A DNA stretch of 64,000 nucleotides, taken from Ligustrum vulgare. Its lineage: Eukaryota > Streptophyta > Magnoliopsida > Lamiales > Oleaceae. Shown here piece after piece: positions 8,897-21,700 of this stretch (its first letter is position 1; each line of letters begins with the position of its first letter). The DNA is taken from contig OY743174.1 in assembly GCA_963555705.1 (NCBI GenBank), forward strand, positions 24,213,108 to 24,277,107, given 5' to 3'. A program made the translations under genes and the position numbers. Below the pieces are notes generated by a model. That model worked only from the letters and a program-made list of their open reading frames with translations, was not told where the DNA came from and ran no database searches.

Positions 8897-11314
8897 ATGG
8901 CATTTCCATCTCTACAATTTGTTTCATTCTTTATCATATTACCAGTGTCTCTTCTCTTCTCAGCCCTTTTAGCCGAAGGCCAACTCGAATGCAACGTAAA
9001 GTTGGGCTGGTCGTTATCTGCCGGAGACAATAACCCTCCATGGAGCTCGCCTTCCGGTGAGTTTGCCTTTGGATTTATGCCTCTTCAACAATCTCCGTCT
9101 GGTAATGAAGATCTCTTCTTGTTAGCCATCTGGTTCGATAAAATAGCAGAAAAAACCATAGTTTGGTCGAAAAACGAGTATCCAGTTCCAAGAGGATCAA
9201 AAGTCCAGTTGACAAATGAAGGGAAACTCGTTCTCTACCATCCTCAAGGCCACGAAATATGGTGGGCTCAAACTAACAATGGTGAATCCTCCTGTGCTGC
9301 CATCCTCAATTCAGGCAACTTTGTGTTAATAAATGGTGACTCCAATTACACATGGGAGAGCTTCAAAATCCCTACTGATACAATCTTGCCTGGCCAGAGC
9401 CTAAGCATGGATGGAAATCTTAATTCGCGCCTATCTGAGACGAACTATACGAAAGGAAGATTCCAGCTCAGTATGCAGAGTGATGGAAATCTTGTGCTTT
9501 ACACTGTATTTTTGCCATTTGGAGATGTAAATAGTGCTTACTGGGCTACTGGAACTATGCTTGTTAATTCAGATTCCCAACTTGTTTTCGACGAGGCTGG
9601 TTACATCTACTTAAAACAAGGGAACGAGAATGTTCAAAACATCACGAACAAAGACATGGGTTCTCCACAGGATTTTTACCACATGGCGAGGATTGATTAT
9701 GATGGAGTTTTCAGCGCCTATAGTCATCCAAGAAAGGATTGTACTGCTGATGCCAAAGGTTGCACGTCGGCTTGGTCTGTAATACAAAGAATTCCCGAAG
9801 ATATCTGCACAGCAATCTTGAGAGGTCTCGGAAGCGGGGCTTGTGGTTACAATAGCTACTGCGTGAACTCAAATGGGAAGCCTCAATGCTTATGCCCGGA
9901 AGGGTACTCTCCGGTGGACTCATTTGACATGTTTAAAGGCTGCAAGCCGGATTTTCAATTGCCTAGCTGCCAGCAAAATGGATGGGAACTGACGGATTTT
10001 ATAGAGTTTAAGGAATTGAATAACACTGACTGGCCGTTTACTGATTATGAACACCTGACAGGAACACGAGTGGATAAGGATACGTGCAAAGAATTCTGCC
10101 GAAGGGATTGTTTCTGTGTAGCCGCTATTTATGATACGAACAATTGTTGGAAGAAAAAGTTCCCTCTTTCCAACGGAAAACAGTCCAAGACTTTGAGCAG
10201 AACTGCCCTTATCAAGGTTCCGGGCAACACAACAAATTTGTGCCCTGAAAGAAAAGATCAGTCTACTTTAGTTCTTGTTGGATCAGTACTTCTTGGTAGT
10301 TCTGTAGTATTCAATTTTCTTCTGTTGTTAACGATATCAGTTGCTGTTTTCTTCGTATATCACAAGAATGTGCTAAATTTATGGTCCGATTCAACGACAT
10401 TCGGATTGAGAAAGTATACATACAAAGAACTTGAGAAGGCAACTGGGGGCTTCAAGCAGCAACTAGGCAAAGGAGCTTTCGGAACTGTCTATAAAGGCGT
10501 TACGCCGTCAATTCCGAAGAGATTTATTGCTGTTAAGATGCTGAAAAAGGTTGAGCCAGAGGGTGAAAAAGAATTCATAACAGAAGTAAATGCAATTGGG
10601 AGGACACACCACAAGAACTTGGTCACTCTTCTTGGTTATTGTGATGAAGGAGAAAATAGGCTTTTGGTTTATGAATACATGAGTAATGGATCCTTAGCTA
10701 GCCTTCTGTTTGGGATGTCAAGGCCTCATTGGAACCAAAGGGTGCAAATTATATGGGGTATTGCAAGAGGTCTAACGTACTTACACGAAGAATGCAGCAC
10801 GCAGATAATCCATTGCGATGTGAAGCCTCAGAATATACTCTTGGACGAGTTCTTGACACCAAAGATTTCCGACTTTGGATTGGCAAAACTTTTGTTGTCC
10901 GAGCAAAGTCGTGTAGCACGAACGAACATTAGAGGAACGGTGGGTTACTTCGCCCCCGAATGGTTTAGGAAAGCATCTGTCACTGTAAAAGTCGACATTT
11001 ATAGCTTTGGAGTGATGTTACTTGAGATCATTTGTTGTAAGTCGAGTGTCGCGTTTGCAATGGGACAAGAAGATGACGCTCTAATCGATTGGGCATACGA
11101 CTGTTACAGCAAAAAGCAACTAAACAAAATGGTGGAAAATGATGAGGAAGCAAGGAACGACATGAAAAGTGTAGAAAGGCTAGTGATGGTGGCAATTTGG
11201 TGCATTCAAGAGGATCCTTCATTAAGGCCCTCCATGAAAACAATTACACAGATGCTTGAGAAAGTTGCTGAAGTTCCCATCCCTCCTCGTCCTTCAGTAT
11301 TTAGTTCGTCTTGA
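8897..11314 (+). CDS. G-type lectin S-receptor-like serine/threonine kinase (RLK1/LECRK type)
   Basis: This is an intact single-exon gene of 805 codons, a normal length for the family. It encodes a plasma-membrane receptor kinase. In order: signal peptide (about 1-27), bulb-type mannose-binding lectin domain (about 40-165), Cys-rich EGF-like region (about 305-345, with CGYNSYC and CLCPEGY), PAN-like region (about 370-440), one membrane helix (about 456-488) and a kinase domain (about 518-795). The kinase keeps the glycine loop GKGAFGTVYKG, the AVK lysine (about 545), HCDVKPQN (about 638) and DFGLAK (about 657). HCD in place of HRD makes it a non-RD kinase, a class often linked to immunity. 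The ATG follows an in-frame hydrophobic start and is the natural choice. The ligand is unknown. Tobacco RLK1 and LECRK1-4-like proteins are the closest family I know. Confidence 0.95.
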   Translation: MAFPSLQFVSFFIILPVSLLFSALLAEGQLECNVKLGWSLSAGDNNPPWSSPSGEFAFGFMPLQQSPSGNEDLFLLAIWFDKIAEKTIVWSKNEYPVPRGSKVQLTNEGKLVLYHPQGHEIWWAQTNNGESSCAAILNSGNFVLINGDSNYTWESFKIPTDTILPGQSLSMDGNLNSRLSETNYTKGRFQLSMQSDGNLVLYTVFLPFGDVNSAYWATGTMLVNSDSQLVFDEAGYIYLKQGNENVQNITNKDMGSPQDFYHMARIDYDGVFSAYSHPRKDCTADAKGCTSAWSVIQRIPEDICTAILRGLGSGACGYNSYCVNSNGKPQCLCPEGYSPVDSFDMFKGCKPDFQLPSCQQNGWELTDFIEFKELNNTDWPFTDYEHLTGTRVDKDTCKEFCRRDCFCVAAIYDTNNCWKKKFPLSNGKQSKTLSRTALIKVPGNTTNLCPERKDQSTLVLVGSVLLGSSVVFNFLLLLTISVAVFFVYHKNVLNLWSDSTTFGLRKYTYKELEKATGGFKQQLGKGAFGTVYKGVTPSIPKRFIAVKMLKKVEPEGEKEFITEVNAIGRTHHKNLVTLLGYCDEGENRLLVYEYMSNGSLASLLFGMSRPHWNQRVQIIWGIARGLTYLHEECSTQIIHCDVKPQNILLDEFLTPKISDFGLAKLLLSEQSRVARTNIRGTVGYFAPEWFRKASVTVKVDIYSFGVMLLEIICCKSSVAFAMGQEDDALIDWAYDCYSKKQLNKMVENDEEARNDMKSVERLVMVAIWCIQEDPSLRPSMKTITQMLEKVAEVPIPPRPSVFSSS

Positions 11315-12114
11315 ATTATTTATATTTATATTTATATTTCTTTTAGTGGGTTGTACTTCATTAGAATTTATGCTTGCAATTTTTCATATATAAGCCAAGC
11401 CTCTTATTATGTGGATTTTTTGGGATGCATGGGTCTGAAAATTATGGTTATTTTCAACTAAACATCCAAATTTTCTCCAAAATATCTTACTCCAAACGAA
11501 CTTAGCTAATAATAGCATCAAAATCACCAGTATTTTAATGGGTATCATTCCTGGCTGGTGCTTGTTACAAAAGCATGCTAAAAGCATTGTTTAATGGTGA
11601 AGGTCAGTCATGCTATGAAAGAGTGCAAATGTGAAGTAGAGAAAGTGAAGGAGGAGAGGTGAGAGGGAGTTTGTGAAGAGAGAGTGAATTGATGAGGGAG
11701 ACACGTCAAATTAAAAGAAATTAACAAAGGTCTCTGTGGAGCATTTTGATTACTTTAATAATTTTTTGGTTGTCAGACAATGAACTTAGACAGATCTAAC
11801 CCATTTAAGATGCCCAGAGAAGAGAAATCTGTGCTGACAGAGATGATTGCGTCTCCACTCTGCAGCAATTCTCACCTTTTTCTTACACTAATTCAGCTAA
11901 TAACACACTACTCTTTTACGGCAATTAGTATAATTTATAAATCAATTTATAAACATAATTTTTTAAACTATTTTTTAACCACATATTTTCTCTTCAATTT
12001 TCAACAGACATCTACCTAAAAAATACCAAAATAAACAAAAAAAAATTCCTACCACAACCGTCGACCACTTCGTAAATTATTTTTATTAACATTTCCCATT
12101 TTGAAAATGAGTTG
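11315..12114. other. 3' flank of the kinase gene; AT-rich, no gene
   Basis: After the stop there is a TTTATATTTATATTTATATT tract that could aid 3' end formation. An A/T-rich stretch near 11910-12005 resembles the terminal sequences of the MITE-like elements at 12178 and 41900. No coding region is supported. Confidence 0.4.
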
Positions 12115-12476
12115 GAGCATATTTGGTAATGAAGATTTTCACTTCAACTTTTTAAACTTAATCTCAACCATCCGTAACACTCCGTTTGGTAACACTGTTT
12201 GGATTATAAATTGGTTTATTTATGATTTTGAGGTAAAAAGTAATAGTTGAAAATTGAAGAGAGAAAATGTGTGTGGTTAAAAAGTAGTTTGGGAAATTGT
12301 GTAGTTTATAAATTAGTTTATAAACCAAATAAATTGGTTTACCGAACACTAGCTTAATCAAGCCTTTTATTTTTAACTTTTCAAACATTTTTAAATCACA
12401 CATTCATTATAAAAAAGGAGAAAAAAAAAAAAAAAATCTCCACAAACTTTTAAAAATCATATTACCAAACATGCTC
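12115..12476. mobile_element. Tourist-like MITE with a second MITE nested inside
   Basis: The ends GAGCATATTTGGTAAT and ATTACCAAACATGCTC are inverted repeats. The flanks are TTG and TTA, a slightly decayed 3-bp duplication. An uninterrupted relative is at 42924-43095 (same ends, same inner text ACTTAATCTCAACCATC and TTTTTCAAACATTTTTAAAT). Comparing the two shows that the copy here was split by 12178-12354. Confidence 0.75.
12178..12354. mobile_element. MITE nested in the MITE at 12115-12476
   Basis: About 177 bp flanked by TAA on both sides (12175-12177 and 12355-12357). The ends carry GTTTGGTAAC and its near inverse GGTTTACCGAAC. The interior contains GAGAGAAAATGTGTGTGGTT, which also recurs near 42000. 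Confidence 0.65.
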
Positions 12477-12649
12477 TTAATCTGTCTACTACAGCTGAAA
12501 AGTAGTCATTTGGCAAGACCCCCCATATTTACAACTGATTCTAGAGCAGAAATTGATAATCGGAGTAATGGCAAGCAAACTAGAAAAAGATTGTCAGTTT
12601 TTTATATGTTCTAAACTGCATCGGAAACACCAAATTATGTCTTTGGTTC

Positions 12650-12758
12650 TCAGTTTGCAGCAGATTCATTTTTTACATGTTGCTCTCCCATTGGGGGTAA
12701 GAGAAGAGCAAGCCTGGTTTTGTATCTAGTTATTCGTTGGAGCCTTTCTTCTCTTAGT
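12650..12758 (-). CDS. LIN37: LIN37-like gene, last exon
   Basis: The exon follows acceptor TTTTTGCAG and encodes [13 protein letters not shown], then a Leu-rich LALLLPP segment, ending in a TGA at 12650-12652. The split Arg codon (CG|A) fits the previous exon. Confidence 0.85.
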
Positions 12759-15700
12759 CTGCAAAAAGGCACCAACATATTGCATTAGGTTGGAATGAAA
12801 AGTAACTAAGAATAGGGTGTTTTTGAGCAATTTTCAAACTTAAAAAAATATAATGCCTCTCTTTGGTGAGGATTAAAATTAAGCCTCTGTTTGTGCTTAC
12901 AAACAAAGAATGAGTTCATTTTAGGTAAAATGTGTAGTTGAAAAGTGGTTCAAAAAATGTGTGCGTTTACTTTAAAGAAATTTGGGACTATGAGAAACAA
13001 GTTTATCAAACACTTGCTAAGATTTTAATTTAAATCAAAGTCAACAGTAAATTTAACAACTTTTTAACCATGCATTTTATTAACTTTTATCAAAATATAT
13101 TAAAATTTAATTTTAATCACCACCAAACAAGAGTAATATATAACTAATAAAATGTGTTTGGTGAACAAAGAAAATATAACCATTTTAAAGTTACAAGGTA
13201 ATATTTGTGGTCAATTTCATATATATATATATATATATATATTTGCTGAAAATAATGTTAAAAGTATTTCAATATAGGAGAGTCAATTACCGTGACCTAA
13301 TCCTCTTAGCACGCTTGATATGACTTTTCAATAGGTCTTCTATAGATATATCATCAACGGGCTCCACATCCTGAAATAGAACGTGGAAAATAGGTACAAA
13401 ATAGCAAATTGCAGTTAGACGAGCAAAGAAGAAAGCAAATTCTTCAAACTGTGATATTGCCACCAGATGTCTGGTACTTTACGAAGTATTGAGAGACTTG
13501 GCAATCAACAAGCAAAAAACTTCATCCCACATATAATAATCTTAACTAATCATCAATGCCTCCATACTACCAGTACATTCGTTAACCATAATGCAACCAA
13601 TTTCATCGCAATCAAACCAAGAAATGCTATACCATATGACCCATCGACCACACAACGCAGCAAAACATACTGATGTGTTTTCTTATTCACAATTTCACAT
13701 CTACCGTTTTTACAGAGTTTCCAATGTACCCACTGAAAACCAACAATCTCCAAAAATATTCTCTAGTTAAGACCTAGCATTTACAAGCAACAAAACTTTA
13801 GATCAATAAAAACTCACAACAATCTAGACCAATAAAATTAAAACCCACAACAATCAGAACTTTGTCCAGAACGCTCTGAATGCAAATATGGCTGTGTCAG
13901 CTCAATGTTTGAATAAGAAATAAGAGCATGCCAACTTCTGCATTCGACACATGTCCGGAGTAGAATTCAAGGGATCAACTAATGGAAGAGCTCAAAGGGA
14001 GAATATTCTTTGAAGGATTTGTCAACAACTATATATCAATCCTAAGCTTTCTTTAATTTTTCAAATTTTCCAAAGTCGTAATTCTTATAATTGTTGTTGA
14101 TGTGATTTGTAATATGAATAGCTAAGTAATTTTTGTTTGAGGATGAAGTTGATGGGGTTTTTCATTTATAAACTATTAAGTCCATTTCATAATCTATTTT
14201 GACTGTGCTTACATCCTATTGATTTCATGTCATATTGTTGTTTCTTTAATGCTTAGAAAGGCATATTAGGTAACAGAGATAGAGTAATTAATGTTATACT
14301 CTTATCTTGGTGTTTAATCCGTAATTGTTAAATTATCAAGATAATTTGTAATAAATACAAAAGGAGATTTGGAGAAGACAAATCTTTTATCTTGCATATG
14401 GAATGTAACCTAAGTTAAATGAACCGAGCTTATTTGCTTAGAATAACCCATCCTTAGAGTTTAGCCCCTATTTGGTACAAATTAAAATCTTGATTTTATT
14501 CAACAATCAATTTCAACCACATATTTCGTAGAACACATAACTTTTCAATCATGAATCCCATCAATTTTTATCAAAATCTATTAAAAATCTAATTTTAATT
14601 TCTACTAAGCAAGAGCTTATCTTTCAATTAATTAAATTTAGAGAGCTTGTTCTAGACTGTAATTGGAAAGCGACTGGTCATATAACGACTAAGTAAGAAG
14701 GTTTCCTACTAGCCTAACCTATGTGCTTTTTGAGGGCTATTCCAATCAATCTAGTTAATTAAAATGGATTTACTTATTCATTATGATCTATTGTCTAGAT
14801 ATAAATATTAATTCCTCAATCACCTTAATTTCATTGTTTTCACAAGTTTGATTGTTTTTACAAACCAGCAAATTTAATTTCTTAGTTAATAACAAAATCA
14901 AAGCCCCCCAATTTAAGAAATCAATAAATTAAATTATCATGATCCCTGTGGAAGTATGACCCTTATTTGCTAGTATGTATGTAATACAATGATAAAAACA
15001 TTCATAAGTACAAGGAGGAATTTATATTGGCATGTCATTCATTGCACGGCTAATAACTTCAGACCAGTCAATTGAATATTACTGTAGACAATCTAACTTG
15101 AGCTATACAATATTTTTCAACTTCGGTTCTGAATCTTTTGATTAGTTGAACCAAAACAATGTACCCTTTTTTTTTTTTCCCATTCCAATTCCATTTTTTG
15201 AGGTCAGCAGACAGGGATGGTGATCCAAATGCCATCCAAGTATATTAGGAATTATACATTGCATCGTGTACCATGAAAGGTAATACATGAACAAGGTCTT
15301 ACGTCCTAAATTTCATACGCCACGTTGAATTTAGAAACACGTGGAGAAGATATTTCATAGTTCATTCTCTGCACCAAAACTAAGTTTACAAACTTCTATC
15401 ACTTAGCACAAAGATAAAAGAGAGTTAGGAGATGCAATATGCAAAAAGTCCACTTGGAAGGAAACATTATATTCCTTTCTAGACCAACAATTTGAGATGT
15501 TATGGATATCTACCATTTTATTTGTGGGAATGTAATCTTTAATGCAAATTACTTTAAGCCATAATTAACGTTTCCCTTCTAAGTGAAATCTTTTAAATAA
15601 TACCGTGAGTGTTCACTCTACCAATTGAGCATAGAACATTATCCAAGGCGAACACCACAAAGATAGAAGCTTCACAATATAAACCTAAAATAAGGTCTCA

Positions 15701-18700
15701 AAAGACATTTTGTTTACTAGGATAAAATTAAATTATTCTGTAGATGGCTACCTGCCTACCTGATCCTGTATACACGGGATAGTATGAAACAGTTAAAAAA
15801 TTTATGACTTGAAACTAAGAAATCTACCTCAGGTTCTAAAATCAGAATACCATTAACCTAAAGTCCTAGTCCTAGCCAGACACAATTTGTTTCACAAAAA
15901 TTAATGGTTTCTATTTATGGAAAAGAACTTTTTAACAGCTTCATAAAAACAATATTGATTGATTCCTAAGACAATGATATTGATTTCAAGGACCAACCTT
16001 TTCTTTTTCTTCTTTATCACCTTCCTTCCTCCCAGGAGAAGCTGAATGTTGCGCAGCTAGTGGCAGAGGTCTGGGAAGACACTTTATGACATCTGGGCAC
16101 TGAGTCTGCCGAAGAAGAGCAAATTTGAATCAAAATATTAATCTAAAAGCCAAAAATTGCACCATAAACGAGAGAAATATTCTTGTCAATCAGTAGAAAT
16201 TTTCTCAACTACCTCATCGCAAACAGGAGAGGAGAACATGCATTACTAAGAATGAGATCACATTCAAAACTCTACATGCAATTAATAGGGCATGCAAATT
16301 CCAATATCCACCACCAAAGAGTAGCTTGTTGGAAACAAAGTTAGAAATGGACTATATGTGACTGACTTCAACTTTGTTACACCTTATAACTTGAACCTGA
16401 TATGCATCTCAGTGGAGCATCCCAACTAATGACTAATGAATTATAAAGTTGTAATATAAGTTGTAAAACATGTTTTTCATTAGTGCACTTATAGAGTCTG
16501 TAACTGTCTTTACACTTTCTCCTAATTATTCAAACTCATTTTTATCCTCTAGAACATTCTGTTTCTCATCTGTTCGTTCTCTCTATCAAACCCTAGATCT
16601 GGGTTTGTTCAACTTGGTATCAAAGCTTCTAAAGCTTAATCGCGATGGAATCTGGGATACGAGATGAGTCTACATTTGGTGGAGGTGACGACGGTAACCT
16701 TCCCAGTCACTCTGACGGTTCAAGTTACCTCGGTTACCCCCGGAATGTCACACTGACTACTCTTCCAACTCTGTTCCCAGTTTCTCTCAAACTTCGCTAG
16801 AATAACTACAATTCTTTTGGAGTCTTCAAGTGTTACCAACACTTAGGGCGTGCAATCTTGAAGGTTTTGTGACCAGTAGCCAGATCTGCCTCTGAAGTTC
16901 ATACAGGATGGACTGGACAACTCCGGCAATAGCATCAGGAGAATCAATTCTAAGTTTCTTGTGCGGATGAATACCAATCAACTTATTATGAGTTGGTTAA
17001 TCGGATCTATGTCTAAAGCTATGTTGTTGGTTGTACTTGTGCTAGTCAAGTATTGAAAAAATTTGAGCAGCTGTTTGTTCCTAATTCTAGATCTCAGTTA
17101 CTGCATCTTCATGCCACACTTCAATCCACCAAGAAAGCAAACAACTCAGTCAGTGAATACTTCCTCAAAATGAAGGAGATCGCCGACATTATTTCTTCCA
17201 TTGGTCACCCTATCTCAGATGAGGATTTGCTGATGTACATCCTAAATGGTATTGGATTTGAATATGATGCGGTAGTGGTTAACCTTGTTGGGAATCCGGG
17301 TTGCTCTAATCACAAAAATTAATTTCTTGTGATAGATCATTTCGTTATAGAATTTTCTGTTTTATGTATTTAACTTGGAATAAATAATTTTGCACACAAA
17401 AACGATTTTGAGAAGATTACCTTTGTAGTGTGCTTTACAATAATCTTCATCAACTGCTTCTTGATTCCACCAAAGCTTCAAACCCTCAAGCTTTCTTCGG
17501 TGTTCTCCAATGGCAGTTGTACAGGTGTGTGGTCACCTTTCTCAAGTTCTAGGTTAAACTAGGATTAGGGTTTTTTCGTAAAGAGGAAACACACACTGCA
17601 CACTTTAGTGTGTGTCTCGCCACTTTTCCTATTAGGTTAAGAAAAATAGTCTTGAGAGACTATTTGTAACATCTTTACACTCCAAAACCCTACCAGGCCT
17701 AGTACCATAACCCAGGCTCATTTCTGCACAACCCAATACAGGTAATAAGCCTGTATAAACCCATTATAGTGAAGCCACCGAGGGAACCTGATCGGACCCA
17801 ATTAAACTAAGCTCCAATAAATTAATTATGACCCGATCAACTCTTGATCAGTCAAAATTAATTTATTAATCATGTTATATTCCACTAAAAGAACGAGACT
17901 GCACTCTTAGTAAAATTGAAATTACTGAAACAGTTAATCAATAATTATATCCTCTGACTTATCGTTCTTACATGTTACCCACGTCGATCAACTCGAATAT
18001 TCGGAGCAAGTTAAAATGACCAAAATGCCCTTCTTTGAATATTCATAAATTCTCAACTCTCATCTTCTATCTGACAGTTCGATGTGATCCCATCACATCA
18101 TAGAATTCAACAGTCACTGTCGAATTACTGAGCTCAGATTTAACTGTCCACTAGAAGAACCAGTGAGATTATGATCATACCTAAAAGGTGACGGATTCCA
18201 TAATACGAATATATGTTCCTCGTTAGTTCACTTTAATTCCCAAAGTACCGAGATATTGATCAGCAATTTGATCTCACCCATTGATACCTCAAAGAACTTC
18301 AAGTTAGTAATCGAAGTCCATTATCCGATTAGGATTAAGGTCCCACGTACGATAATCAAGTGAAATTAAATTTGTACGGTCAATGTCACAAATTAGTTTC
18401 ACGTGGTCCCGTCCAATACGTTCCAAACGTACTCTCAATTTTATTACCAAAGTCAAAGATAGACTTTAATAAAATCGAGACGATCTTATCAAAATAAATT
18501 GTCCATATTTATTTACTGATCGTGAACGTTAATTTTAGATCGAATCACAAATTGAATCTTTCCGTGTTTAACAACTTAAACACTCAATTTGTAATATCAA
18601 ATCGACCCATGGACAAACGCAACTTTATATTAATACAATCAATAAATATTTTATTTCGAATGTCGTGAATTATACTCTATGGGCATATATAATTCCAACA

Positions 18701-21700
18701 ATCTCCCACTTGCCCTTAGAGTATACATGAAATATCGAATCATTCATCTTGTCAACATCATCATTACATTAATGATTATGTTCTCAACAAAGATGATAAC
18801 TCCTTTCGATGTAAGTCACGGTTGTATAACAAACAATCCAAAATTGTGTTATACCCAACCAATTAACCACGTTATCTCCCAGTTATATTCCAATTTTGAC
18901 GACTCTCGAGAGTCCTAGTCAAATAAGATCTTAATTAGTTTTAATCCATCAGATCACCAACTGAATAGATAAGCAAATATTTACTCGTTTTCCGAAAACG
19001 CTTGAGTATATGCTTTACCTCTATTCAATGATCTGATCCTGGATCAAACTAATAATCACCAACAATATCCCCAACATAAGATATGACCTATCTAGTGCAA
19101 AGTAAGGCTTCCTATAGCCGGAGCATAAGGAACCTTCTCTATCTTACCATGAGTCTTAGGAGAATACTCATAAGATAGATAAAGTCCGCAAAGAACATCA
19201 TTCCTTTCAAGACTTCAATATTGCAAATGTAGATAGTATCTTATTATTACATGAAACTTGAGACTATTCTATTTCATTTTTTCTCCCACTCCGAAAAGTA
19301 CGGATGTCTAGAAAAAATAGACAGTCATCTATAAGTCCTTCAAGTCTAATTGCTGGTACCAACTACTATTTAATGAAAATACTCTCACACATAAGTAGAG
19401 TGTCATCCAAATAAATAGTCGCGAAAACTGTCTCATCTTTCTGTATACACGAGTATACTTAAGATATATCAAGATTTTGATCATGAACATGTATCACAAT
19501 CGTTCGATCAAATTCTATGTTCCATATCTTGAACAAATACCCAAATCCAAAGTTGGAAACTTGTAAGTCATGAACTTTACTTTCATGGTCTTTAGTATGA
19601 ACTCATTAGGTAAAACTTTGTAAATATGATTTCCTCAAGATGCATTTCAAGAAAAAACTTCTTGACATCCATCTGTCGTACCTCATTTTCAAAATGAACG
19701 ACAATGGATAAAAAGATCCAGGTAAGCTTTCGCATGGCAATTGGCGAGAAGGGTTTCACAAACCCACAGCCATAAGCCTTGCGCTGAAGGCATCAACCTT
19801 CTCATCTACCATTCTCCTATCATCTTAAAAATCATCACACCCTATAGGTTTGACCCTATTAGGTGTGTCTACAAATATCCAAACCCTAGTGTAGTACAAG
19901 GAATCCAATTCCGAGTTCCCGTTCACCTTCCATGATTTCAATTCCATAACTTCTACCACTTCCCTAAATGAGGAGTCCTTCTCTTATTTCAGTAGAGACT
20001 GTCTAAAAAGAGTCTCTATAGAATAAATGTCAATAAGGTAGTCTTACAACCCTCCCACTCCAATTAGTCGTTGGAAGTGTATTTCCATTATGTCCAAACA
20101 GAGTTACTTCCTCTTCTCCCACTACTTGGTTATATCCCTAATTGGGATCAACCTCTCCACTACCTCTTTATGAACATAAAGAAGAGGCAGAACAATGAGA
20201 ACAACTTCAACTACAACCTTTGGTTTTTCCCTGTCCATTGGGTTCACCAGGCAAAAATAGTGGTTGAACCACTTGCCTATTTCTCCCACTAGGATCAACA
20301 ACCATCGGTTCCGTAGGAAGTCCCAAATCATCAAGATTAATTCTATGCGGAAACCTGGAATCAAGTTGTTTGAACCACGTTCTAACATCTCATCCAATAG
20401 AATTTTACTTGTTGATTTGTATTCTTCTATACGCCTTATCCTCTAAGAAAGTCACATTTGTACTCAACAAATACTTTCTGGACCAGAGGACTATAGAAGA
20501 AATAATTTCTAGTTTCATTGTATACCTTATATATAATCAAACATTCATTGTTGCCACCATCTCGTCAATCCTTCCTTTCAGCTTGTGTGCCAAAAGTCCC
20601 CAAATCTGAATGTGGTATAGACTGGGCTTGCACCCATGCCACAACTCTAGAGGTATTTCAGGAAACGAATTAATGGTACTATGCTATGAAGGAACCTGAC
20701 TATCTCCGGTGTACATTCCCAAATGAAACTAGTAATGAGGATAACTCATCATTGATTTGGTATTACCTTGTTCTCCTTTTCGATAAATGGTTCCTAAACT
20801 CATATGAGAGATACACAAACCTCAATCAAATCGAAGTATCTCGATTCTCTTAATTACTTCTCAACTTCTGTCCAAAATTCTAGAATTTCTTCAACATTTT
20901 GGATCAATGAGATATAAAGGATAGAATCGAAATCTAGAGTGATCATCAGTAAAAGTGATGAATTACTCACACTCTCTCGTAGCTTGAGTATAAAAGAATC
21001 CACACATATCAAAGTGTATTAATCCTCAAACTCTTAAGTCCATATAATATATAAGGACTCTTGGTTATATAATCCTCTAAACAAGATTCATAAAAACAGT
21101 ATAGATTCCACCTCAGATCCTTTTGAGGTCCATCCCTTACTAGTATTAAAATCGAGTTTTGGATAGGTGTAACCAAGCCTAAGATCTTAATCATTTTACC
21201 CTCTAAATAAAATTCAAAAGCCCACATAGATTCCACCTCCAAAATACTTAGAGGCTATCTTTACTAGTCTTTCAATCTTATTTAGATAAATATGATTATC
21301 TTAAGATCTTATCAAAGAGTTCATTAATACAAGGAGTCATCTATCCCTTATCACTTGTAGTAATATTACACTTAGAACCATTTACAAGGCTTTGAGATTG
21401 TTAACCATTTGTCTCGCAACAATAAGAGCATTATTTCACTTAATTCCAACTAATAACTGGAGATTAAGTGCTAAATAATTCCGCTCAAATAATAAAGAGA
21501 CAAAATAACAATCAAATTGTTTTGCAAACATAAAAGCCCAATGGCTCTTTCCATATTACCGTACCCGTGCTTATCCTTATAGTATATTCTATCTCATTAT
21601 GTCATTTGGTCACCTAGGACCATATTGCAACAACTTGCAATAGTGATTAGTTACTCTAGGATCTATAATCAAGATAGACTCAATTACTAACCATAACACA

